Source: Nocardioides pini | Lineage (GTDB): Bacteria > Actinomycetota > Actinomycetes > Propionibacteriales > Nocardioidaceae | Direction: 5' to 3' | DNA: 64,000 nt | Assembly (NCBI RefSeq): GCF_026712185.1 | Contig: NZ_JAPPUX010000003.1 | Coordinates: 1-64,000 of the forward strand | Shown here: one piece after another, positions 27,301 to 33,951 of the stretch | How the letters are laid out: every line of letters starts with the position of its first letter | How positions within the stretch are numbered: the stretch's first letter is position 1 | Notes under the pieces: model-generated | What the model saw: only the letters and a program-made list of their open reading frames with translations | Databases searched by the model: none | Told to the model about the DNA's origin: nothing | Translations under genes and position numbers: made by a program

Positions 27301-27660
27301 TCAGTAGACCAACGCCTGGACGCCCTCGCCCAGGACCTGCTCGGCGAAGACGGCCGCGCCGGCGATCGTGACGCCCTCGCGGAGGTCGCCGGCGACGATG
27401 CCGCGCCGAGCGGCGCACTGCGTGCAGACGGTGATCGTGCCGCTGGTGAGGACCGCCGCCATGAGCTGGTCGAGGGGCGTGGCGAGCTCGAGCTCGAACT
27501 CCTCCGCGCGCCCCGGTACGCCGAACCAGGCGGCGTCCCCGGTCAGCCACAGCGAGACCTCGGCGCCGGCCGCCGCCGCGGCCGCGGCGACCGTGAAGCC
27601 CTGGTTGAGGCGCTCGGCGTCCTCGGCGCCACAGGTGACCTTGACGACCAGTGACCTCAC
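27301..27660 (-). CDS. DsrE family protein
   Basis: This 119-residue protein has DsrE-fold features: [36 protein letters not shown], and a [10 protein letters not shown] loop whose cysteines could handle sulfur. DsrE-type proteins carry persulfide sulfur between enzymes. The GTG start at 27660 lies at the divergent boundary with the nitrobindin-like gene. The gene is upstream of ppk1 with a 46-nt gap and may share its transcript. Confidence 0.78.
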   Translation of the reverse strand: MRSLVVKVTCGAEDAERLNQGFTVAAAAAAAGAEVSLWLTGDAAWFGVPGRAEEFELELATPLDQLMAAVLTSGTITVCTQCAARRGIVAGDLREGVTIAGAAVFAEQVLGEGVQALVY

Positions 27661-27740
27661 GCGTCCTCCTCGGGTCGAGTGCGCTCGCGGTCGTGTCCGC
27701 CACGGGGCCGCGCACTCGACCTCAACACTAGAGTGGCGCC

Positions 27741-28235
27741 ATGCCCTTCGAGCTGCCGGACAACCTGCATCCCAACTGCGGCCCCGTCGCGTGGCTGCTC
27801 GGCACCTGGCGCGGCAACGGTCACGGCACCTACCCGACCATCGAGTCGTTCCAGTTCGGCCAGGAGCTGATCTTCACCCACGACGGCCGCCCGTTCTTCC
27901 ACTACATGGCGCGCGCCTGGATCGTCGACGAGCAGGGCGAGTTCGTCCGCGACGCGGCGATGGAGACCGGCTTCCTGCGCTGCCCCGAGCCCGGCAAGGT
28001 CGAGTTCCTCCTCTCGCACAACATCGGCTTCTCGGAGGTCTGGTACGGCGCGGCCGAGGGCGGCAAGCTCGAGATGCACACCGCCGGCGTCTCCTTCACC
28101 GAGACGGCGAAGGAGGTCACCGCCGGCTCCCGGATGTACGGCAACGTCGACGGCGACCTGCTCTACGCCTACGACATGGCGGCCGTCGGCCAGGAGCTCC
28201 AGCCCCACACGTGGGCGCGTCTCCAGCGAGCCTGA
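27741..28235 (+). CDS. FABP-like / nitrobindin family heme protein
   Basis: This 164-residue beta-barrel protein of the DUF1794 (THAP4/nitrobindin) family has the signature LLGTWRGNGHGTYPTIESF (about residues 19-37). Nitrobindins bind ferric heme and isomerise peroxynitrite. The heme-ligand histidine expected near the C-terminus is present in the QPHTWARL segment. The start is leaderless-like: TAGAGT (27729-27734) ends 6 nt before the ATG. A fur-type gene follows after 4 nt, so the pair forms an operon. Confidence 0.88.
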   Translation: MPFELPDNLHPNCGPVAWLLGTWRGNGHGTYPTIESFQFGQELIFTHDGRPFFHYMARAWIVDEQGEFVRDAAMETGFLRCPEPGKVEFLLSHNIGFSEVWYGAAEGGKLEMHTAGVSFTETAKEVTAGSRMYGNVDGDLLYAYDMAAVGQELQPHTWARLQRA

Positions 28236-28239
28236 CCCC

Positions 28240-28662
28240 GTGTCCGACGACCTGGCGGCGCGACTGCGGGAGCAGGGGCTCCGCCTCACCCCGCAGCGTG
28301 AGCTGATCCTGCGGGCCGTCGAGGAGCTGCGCCACGCCACCCCCGACGAGGTGCTGGCCCACGTGCGCGGCCAGGTGAGCTCGGTCAACGCCTCCACCGT
28401 CTACCGCACGCTCGAGGTGCTCGAAGAGCTCGGGCTGGTGCGCCACACGCACCTGAGCGACCGCGCGCCGACGTACCACTCCACCCGCGAGCACGAGCAC
28501 GTCCACGTCGTGTGCCGCGGCTGCGGCTCCGTGCGCTCCTACGCCCCCGAGATCGTGGCGGCGCTCGTCGCCGCGCTGGGGGAGGACGGCTTCTCCGTCG
28601 ACGTCGGGCACCTCGCGATCTTCGGCACCTGCGCCGACTGCTCGGCCGCTGCCGGCGCCTGA
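28240..28662 (+). CDS. Fur family metal-dependent regulator
   Basis: This 140-residue regulator has a winged-helix DNA-binding domain (RLTPQRELILRAVEEL, then VNASTVYRTLEVLEELGLV). The dimerisation domain contains EHEHVHVVCRGCG and a second cysteine pair CADC, giving a structural zinc site. The ligand (Fe, Zn or Mn) cannot be fixed from the sequence. It begins 4 nt after the nitrobindin-like gene with a GTG start and probably controls metal or heme genes. Confidence 0.9.
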   Translation: MSDDLAARLREQGLRLTPQRELILRAVEELRHATPDEVLAHVRGQVSSVNASTVYRTLEVLEELGLVRHTHLSDRAPTYHSTREHEHVHVVCRGCGSVRSYAPEIVAALVAALGEDGFSVDVGHLAIFGTCADCSAAAGA

Positions 28663-28743
28663 GTCGCTGGTCGACCCAACCGTCGTCGACGGGCCCTGGT
28701 CGGTGAGTCTCCGAGCGACTCAGGGTTGCTTGGCACCCGAGTT

Positions 28744-28806
28744 CCCTGCTTATCGGTAGAGATCTGTACCTCTAAGCAGGGCGGTCACCGGATATCCGGT
28801 GACCGC
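28744..28806. repeat. Two abutting long palindromes upstream of the ArsR gene
   Basis: The first (28744-28781) has outer arms CCCTGCTTA/TAAGCAGGG and inner GGTA/TACC around AGATCT, pairing at 16 of 19 positions. The second (28781-28806) is a perfect 26-bp palindrome, GCGGTCACCGGAT followed by its complement, centred on GATATC. They share one base. Together they lie 52-114 nt upstream of the ArsR-type start, after the fur stop. They may be operators or a terminator for the fur operon. Confidence 0.7.
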
Positions 28807-28822
28807 AGGCGTGGCGGATCTA

Positions 28823-28851
28823 TTGCAAGAAACCTTTCGAAAGACTACTTT
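28823..28851 (+). promoter_or_regulatory. Promoter and operator of the ArsR-MFS operon
   Basis: A -35 element TTGCAA (28823-28828) and a -10 element TACTTT (28846-28851) are separated by exactly 17 bp. The -10 ends 6 nt before the ATG at 28858, so the transcript is probably leaderless. Between the elements lies a perfect 10-bp palindrome CTTTCGAAAG (28834-28843), and a CTTTCGA half-site overlaps the -10. That fits an autoregulatory operator. Confidence 0.7.
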
Positions 28852-28857
28852 CGAGCC

Positions 28858-29421
28858 ATGCCCAGCCCCCGCCGCCTCCGCGACCCCCGCGCCCTCGCCG
28901 CCGTCGCCCATCCCGTGCGGATGGGCATCATCGAGCTGCTGTCAGTCCACGGGCCGATGACGGCCACCGAGCTGGCCGACCGGCTCGACGAGACCCCGGC
29001 CAACTGCTCGTGGCACCTGCGCAAGCTCGCCGAGCACGACTTCATCGAGGAGGCCGCCGGCGGCACGGGGCGGCAGCGGCCGTGGCAGATGCGGCACATC
29101 GGGATGTCGTGGGCCGAGGACGACGACCTCGGCCGCGACGAGCTGCGGGCCGGGCAGGCGCTGAGCCGGATGCTGCTCGAGCGGTGGGTCGACCGCTTCC
29201 TCGGCGCGAGCGAGCGCGAGACCGATCCCGGCTGGCGCGACAGCGCGGGGCTGTCGCAGCACGTCGCGTGGCTCACGCCCGAGGAGCTCGCCGACCTGAC
29301 GAGCCGCCTGGCGGAGGTCGCCGGGACGTACGACGACCGGCTCGGCTCGGGCGAGCGTCCGGAGGGCGCGCGGCTGTGCGAGATCGTCGCCTGGGGCGCG
29401 GCCGTGGAGATCGAGCGATGA
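28858..29421 (+). CDS. ArsR-type winged-helix regulator
   Basis: This 187-residue regulator has an N-terminal winged helix (PRALAAVAHPVRMGIIELL, MTATELADRLDETPANCSWHL) and a longer helical C-terminal part. The metal-cysteine motif of classic ArsR is absent, so the ligand is probably organic. The start is at the 5' end of a strong promoter with a palindromic operator. Its stop overlaps the MFS start (ATGA), indicating local control of that exporter. Confidence 0.85.
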   Translation: MPSPRRLRDPRALAAVAHPVRMGIIELLSVHGPMTATELADRLDETPANCSWHLRKLAEHDFIEEAAGGTGRQRPWQMRHIGMSWAEDDDLGRDELRAGQALSRMLLERWVDRFLGASERETDPGWRDSAGLSQHVAWLTPEELADLTSRLAEVAGTYDDRLGSGERPEGARLCEIVAWGAAVEIER

Positions 29422-30662
29422 GGGCCGCCTTCGCCCAGCCGGGCTTCACGCGGCTCTTCGCCGGCCTGACGACGTCGATGCTCGGCGACTCGATCATGCT
29501 GCTGGTCCTGAGCATCTGGGTGAAGACGCTCACCGGCTCGAGCGCGATGGCCGGCTTCACGTTCTTCTTCATGTGCATCCCGGCGATCTTCGCGCCGTTC
29601 GTGGGCGTCTGGCTCGACCGGATCAGGCGCAAGCCGATGCTGGTGTGGGGCAACGTCCTGTCCGCCGTCGCCGTCCTGCCGCTGCTGCTGGTCCGCGACG
29701 CCGGGGACGTGTGGATCATCTGGACGGTCGCCGGGCTCTACGGCGTCAGCTTCGTCGTCCTCCCGGCCGGGCTCAACGGCCTGCTCAAGGAGCTGATGCC
29801 GGAGCGGATGCTCGTCGACGCCAACTCCAGCATCCAGACCGTCAAGGAGTCCTACCGGCTCTTCGGCCCGCTGCTCGGCGCCGCCCTCTTCGCCTGGCTG
29901 GGCGGGTGGGCGGTCGCCCTCGTGGACGCGGCGTCGTTCCTCGTCGCCGCAGCCGTGATCTCGACCATCCGCGTCGAGGAGGAGACGCCCGAGCGCGAGC
30001 ACTCCGCCTACTGGAACCAGCTCACCGACGGCCTGCGCCACCTCGTGCACGACCGGGTGCTGGGCCACCTGCTCATCGGCTTCGGCCTGTCGATGCTCGT
30101 CCTCGGCTTCACCGAGTCGGCGATCTTCGCGCTGACCGACCACTTCGACCGCCCCGCCACCTACGTCAGCGTCATCGTCTCGGTGCAGGGCATCGGCGCG
30201 GTCGTGGGCGGCCTCGCCTCCGCCCGGTGCGTACGACGCCTCGGTGAGGTCGCGACGAGCGTGCTCGGCCTGGTGCTGCTCGGGGTCAGCGCCCTCGGCA
30301 TCGCCGCCTCCCCGGTGATGGCGGGCGTGCTGGTGAGCATCGTCGTCTTCGGCGTCTCGCTCCCGCTGCTGATCGTCGCGTACATGACGCTCCTCCAGCG
30401 CCGGACGCCGCAGCGGCTGATGGGACGCGTCTCGACGGCCGCCGAGGTCGTGATGACCGTGCCGAGCGCGGTCTCGCTGGCCCTCGGCGCCGCCCTGGTC
30501 ACGCTCGTGGACTGGCGCTGGATCTTTCTGGTCATCGGCGTCACGACGCTCGCCGGCGCCGGGCACGTCGCCTTCTGGCTCCGCGACCAGCTGCGGCGCG
30601 ACGCCGAGCCGGCGCCCGTCGAGCACCATGAAGGCAGTTCGGATCTCGTGGGCCCGGGCTGA
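29418..30662 (+). CDS. MFS transporter (MFS_3/Enterobactin-exporter-like)
   Basis: This 414-residue permease has about 12 helices, with the MFS loop VGVWLDRIRRKPML after helix 2 and a repeated helix pattern in the second half. It resembles the EntS/MacB-type MFS_3 exporters. It is translationally coupled to the ArsR-type regulator and likely exports the compound that the regulator senses. A GACGCCATG/CATGGTGTC hairpin follows the stop. Confidence 0.83.
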   Translation: MRAAFAQPGFTRLFAGLTTSMLGDSIMLLVLSIWVKTLTGSSAMAGFTFFFMCIPAIFAPFVGVWLDRIRRKPMLVWGNVLSAVAVLPLLLVRDAGDVWIIWTVAGLYGVSFVVLPAGLNGLLKELMPERMLVDANSSIQTVKESYRLFGPLLGAALFAWLGGWAVALVDAASFLVAAAVISTIRVEEETPEREHSAYWNQLTDGLRHLVHDRVLGHLLIGFGLSMLVLGFTESAIFALTDHFDRPATYVSVIVSVQGIGAVVGGLASARCVRRLGEVATSVLGLVLLGVSALGIAASPVMAGVLVSIVVFGVSLPLLIVAYMTLLQRRTPQRLMGRVSTAAEVVMTVPSAVSLALGAALVTLVDWRWIFLVIGVTTLAGAGHVAFWLRDQLRRDAEPAPVEHHEGSSDLVGPG

Positions 30663-30670
30663 GCGTGGCT

Positions 30671-30706
30671 GACGCCATGAGGCAGCCCAACTGCCTGCAT
30701 GGTGTC
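30671..30706 (+). terminator. Hairpin after the MFS gene
   Basis: Arms GACGCCATG-AGGCAG and CTGCCT-G-CATGGTGTC pair over 15 bp with one bulge around a CCCAA loop. There is no T-tract. It separates the ArsR-MFS operon from the ygfZ promoter (TAGACT at 30713-30718). Confidence 0.5.
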
Positions 30707-30724
30707 GGCGCCTAGACTCGCAGC

Positions 30725-31660
30725 ATGCAGTCCCCGCTCCTCGCCCTGCCCGGAGCCGTCGCGGGCGACGGGATCGACGCCCCGGTCGCGGCCCACTACG
30801 GCTCGTTCAACACCGAGCAGCGCAGCCTCGCGCGCGGCGACGGTTTCGTCGACCTCTCGCACCGCGACGTCGTACGCATCTCCGGACCCGAGCGGCTCTC
30901 GTGGCTGCACAACCTCACCACCCAGTACTTCGACGGCCTCGCCCCCGGCACCTGGACCCAGGCGCTGGTGCTGAGCCCGCAGGGCCACGTCGAGCACGCC
31001 TTCACCGGCGTCGACGACGGCGAGGCGTTCACCGCCCACACCGAGCCCGGCGCGGGCGCGGCGCTGGTGGAGTGGCTCGAGCGGATGAAGTTCATGACGC
31101 GCGTCGAGATCTCGCTGCTCGACGACCTCGCCGTGATGTGGCGGCCGGGGGAGGGCATCGGCCGGTACGACCTCGTGCCCCGCGACCGGCTCGAGGCGTA
31201 CGCCGACGCGGCCGGCCCGGCCTGCGGGCTGTGGGCCTTCGAGGCGCTGCGCATCGGGCGCGGCGAGCCGCGGCTCGGCATCGACACCGACCACCGCACC
31301 ATCCCCAACGAGGTCGGCTGGATCGGCGCGGCCGTGCACCTCGACAAGGGCTGCTACCGCGGCCAGGAGACCGTCGCGCGCGTGCACACCCTCGGGCGCC
31401 CGCCCCGCCGGCTGGTGCTGCTGCACCTCGACGGGTCGGAGAACCGCCTGCCGGCCGCCGGCTCCCCGGTGTCGTACGACGGTCGTGACGTCGGCTTCGT
31501 CGGCTCGAGCGCCCGCCACCACGAGCTCGGCCCGATCGCGCTCGCGCTGGTCAAGCGCAACGTGCCCGTCGACGCGACCCTGACGGTCGACGAGATGCCC
31601 GCCGCCCAGGAGGTCGTCGTCGACCCCGAGGTCGGCCTGCACGTCCGCCCCCTCCGCTGA
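30725..31660 (+). CDS. ygfZ: YgfZ/GcvT-like folate-binding protein
   Basis: This 311-residue protein has a GcvT-like fold and the hallmark motif KGCYRGQE (about residues 209-216), whose cysteine is essential in E. coli YgfZ. It assists iron-sulfur cluster assembly or repair with tetrahydrofolate. The ATG lies 6 nt after a TAGACT -10 element, so the transcript is probably leaderless. In related genomes it often sits close to the nitrobindin-like and fur genes; here the ArsR-MFS pair lies between them. Confidence 0.9.
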   Translation: MQSPLLALPGAVAGDGIDAPVAAHYGSFNTEQRSLARGDGFVDLSHRDVVRISGPERLSWLHNLTTQYFDGLAPGTWTQALVLSPQGHVEHAFTGVDDGEAFTAHTEPGAGAALVEWLERMKFMTRVEISLLDDLAVMWRPGEGIGRYDLVPRDRLEAYADAAGPACGLWAFEALRIGRGEPRLGIDTDHRTIPNEVGWIGAAVHLDKGCYRGQETVARVHTLGRPPRRLVLLHLDGSENRLPAAGSPVSYDGRDVGFVGSSARHHELGPIALALVKRNVPVDATLTVDEMPAAQEVVVDPEVGLHVRPLR

Positions 31661-31668
31661 GGTCCGCA

Positions 31669-31837
31669 GCGTCATACGAAACCGCACGTACTGGTTCGCC
31701 TTTGTATGACGCAGCAGATCGGCGGCCCCAGCGTCATACGGAACCGCACGTACTGGCTCGCCTTTGTATGACGCAGCAGATCGGCGGCCCCCAGCGTCAT
31801 ACAACTCGGAACTCATGGGTGCGGGTTCGTATGACGC
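31669..31837. repeat. Palindromic repeat array 3 (three units)
   Basis: Three 44-bp units (31669-31712, 31731-31774 and 31794-31837) repeat at 62-63 bp. The first two are nearly identical (GCGTCATACG and TTTGTATGACGC ends); the third is diverged on one arm. Spacers share AGATCGGCGGCCCC. The array fills the gap between convergent ygfZ and mshD. Confidence 0.87.
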
Positions 31838-31867
31838 AGCCGCGGTCCAGCGAACGGGCGGCAGCGA

Positions 31868-32683
31868 TCAGGGGCGGCGGTACTGCACGTGCGTGTCGGC
31901 GTCCGCGTGCCCGAACCCGAGGCGCGAGTAGACGGCGACGGCGGGGGCGTTGTCGGACTCGACGTAGAGCAGCACCTCGTCCACGCCGAGCCCGGTGAGG
32001 TGGTGCAGCCCGGCCAGGGTGAGCACCTTCCCGAGCCCGCGGCCCTGCGCGGCCGGCGCGACCCCGACGACGTACACCTCACCGAGGCGGGCGTCGTGCT
32101 GCTTGGTCCAGTGGAAGCCGAGCATCCCGGAGTCGTCCTCGGCGACGAGCAGCCCGGCCGGGTCGAACCACGGCTCCGCCATCCGCCGGGCGAGGTTGTC
32201 GAGGTCCATCGCTCCTTGCTCGGGGTGGTGGGCGAACGCGGCCGCGTTGACCGCGACCACGTCGGCGGCGTCGGAGTCGCGGTAGGACCGGATCGTCACG
32301 CCGTCGGGCACCACCAGGTCGGCAAGGGGGAGCGCGGTCGACCGGCGCATCACCCACAGGTCGCGCACCCGTTCCCACCCGTGGCTGGCGGCGAGACGCG
32401 CGGCGGCCGGGTGGTTGCCGTGCGACCACGCCGTCAGCCCGGTGCCGTACGACGACTCGGCGCGCGTCAGCAGCGCCGACCCGAGGCCGCGGCCGCGGGC
32501 CGTCGGGCGGACGACGAGCGAGAGGTCGCCGGCGTGCAGCAGCGCGAAGGCGTCGTCCTCCGCGATGACGGCGGCGTCGCCGTCGGCGAGGGCGATGCGG
32601 GTCGCCTCGTCGAGCGGGTCGGCGCCGTCGGCGGCCGCGGCCTCGTCGGCGATCTGCGCGACGGTCTGCGCGGCGGCGTCCAT
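31868..32683 (-). CDS. mshD: Mycothiol synthase (MshD), double GNAT acetyltransferase
   Basis: This 271-residue protein has two GNAT domains. The acetyl-CoA loop is VVRPTARGRGLGSALL in the first domain and VVGVAPAAQGRGLGKVL in the second. The segment AVNAAAFAHHPEQGAMDLDNL is characteristic of MshD. It acetylates Cys-GlcN-Ins to make mycothiol. It lies next to glnR as in mycobacteria. A TAGGGT -10 lies 7 nt before the ATG, so it is probably leaderless. Confidence 0.93.
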   Translation of the reverse strand: MDAAAQTVAQIADEAAAADGADPLDEATRIALADGDAAVIAEDDAFALLHAGDLSLVVRPTARGRGLGSALLTRAESSYGTGLTAWSHGNHPAAARLAASHGWERVRDLWVMRRSTALPLADLVVPDGVTIRSYRDSDAADVVAVNAAAFAHHPEQGAMDLDNLARRMAEPWFDPAGLLVAEDDSGMLGFHWTKQHDARLGEVYVVGVAPAAQGRGLGKVLTLAGLHHLTGLGVDEVLLYVESDNAPAVAVYSRLGFGHADADTHVQYRRP

Positions 32684-32745
32684 GCGATCGACCCTAGCCG
32701 GGCCCGGCCAGCCCACCCTGCGCACGAGGGGGCAGGGCCCAGCGG

Positions 32746-33465
32746 TCAGGACGAGGTCGAGGAGGGCGCCGACTCGGTGGCCGCCTCGCGGGTGGGCACC
32801 ACGAAGCGGTAGCCGACGTTGCGGACGGTGCCGATGTGGTGCTCGTGCTCGGTGCCGAGCTTGGCGCGGAGGCGCCGGACGTGGACGTCGACGGTGCGGG
32901 TGCCGCCGAAGTAGTCGTAACCCCAGACCTCCTGGAGCAGCTGCTCGCGGCTGAAGACCCGGCCCGGGTGCTGGGCGAGGTACTTGAGGAGCTCGAACTC
33001 CTTGTAGGTCAGGTCGAGCGGGCGGCCGCCGATGCGGGCGGTGTAGGTGGCGTCGTCGACGACGACCTCGCCGCGGTGGATGACGTGGGCGGCCGGGTCG
33101 TCGGGCGCGGCGGCGCTGGCGCGGCCGATCGCGAGGCGGATGCGGGCGTCGAGCTCGGCGGGGCCGCAGGTGTGGAGCACGACGTCGTCCATGCCCCAGT
33201 CGTGGGCGACGACGGCGAGGCCGCCCTCGGTGACGATGAGGAGCACCGGGGCGTCGGTGCCGGTGGTGCGGATCAGCCGGCAGAGGTCGCGGGCCGCGGC
33301 GAGGTCCTGCCGCCCGTCGACGAGGACGAGGTCCGACTCCGGCGCGTCGAGCAGCGCGCTGCCCTGGGCCGGGACGATCTTCACCGTGTGCGACAGCAGC
33401 GCGAGCCCGGGGAGCACCTCCGCAGAGGGCTGCAGCGCGCTCGTGAGCAGCAGCAGGGCGCTCAT
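32746..33465 (-). CDS. glnR: GlnR-type OmpR-family orphan response regulator
   Basis: This 239-residue protein has a degenerate receiver domain ([10 protein letters not shown] in place of the usual acidic pocket). A clear OmpR-type winged helix follows: [34 protein letters not shown] and NVGYRFV. Lack of the full phosphorylation pocket and linkage to mshD match GlnR, the global nitrogen regulator of actinobacteria. No cognate kinase is adjacent. The call as GlnR rests on context and architecture. Confidence 0.82.
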   Translation of the reverse strand: MSALLLLTSALQPSAEVLPGLALLSHTVKIVPAQGSALLDAPESDLVLVDGRQDLAAARDLCRLIRTTGTDAPVLLIVTEGGLAVVAHDWGMDDVVLHTCGPAELDARIRLAIGRASAAAPDDPAAHVIHRGEVVVDDATYTARIGGRPLDLTYKEFELLKYLAQHPGRVFSREQLLQEVWGYDYFGGTRTVDVHVRRLRAKLGTEHEHHIGTVRNVGYRFVVPTREAATESAPSSTSS

Positions 33466-33543
33466 CGCGGGGCCTCCTCGTCCGGGGGATCAGCCGGGGG
33501 CGTCAGCCGGAGCGTCAGCCGGGGATGAGGAAGGATATCCCGC

Positions 33544-33843
33544 ATGAGCACCTCGACGGACGCGGAGCGGAGTCGTGAGACAGCGATCACCGTGCGCTAC
33601 TGGGCGGGCGCCCGGGCCGCGGCCGGGACCGCGGAGGACGTCCTCGAGGCGACGGGGGAGCTGACCCTGGCCGACGTCGTCGCGCGCGTGCTGGAGCGTC
33701 ATCCGGGCGAGCAGATGGCCCGCACGGTCGGCGTCTGCTCGGTGCTCCTGGGCGACCAGCCGGTCCGCACGCAGGACCCGGACGCGGTCGTCGTACGCCC
33801 CGGCGACGTGGTCGAGCTGCTGCCCCCATTTGCCGGTGGGTGA
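33544..33843 (+). CDS. MoaD/ThiS family sulfur-carrier protein
   Basis: This 99-residue beta-grasp protein ends in the diagnostic Gly-Gly (PPFAGG), where sulfur is loaded as a thiocarboxylate by an E1-like enzyme. The segment TVRYWAGARAAAGTAED is typical of MoaD-like carriers. No E1 enzyme is nearby, so its pathway (molybdopterin or another sulfur transfer) is open. It is divergent from glnR. Confidence 0.88.
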   Translation: MSTSTDAERSRETAITVRYWAGARAAAGTAEDVLEATGELTLADVVARVLERHPGEQMARTVGVCSVLLGDQPVRTQDPDAVVVRPGDVVELLPPFAGG

Positions 33844-33951
33844 GCACAACCACGCGGTTATGCGATAGAACTGCGTCTCGACAGGCCTCCACGGGGGATG
33901 GCCTGGGTGCTTGGCACGTCGCGTGCCGGCATGAGTCCAAGGGGGACAAGC

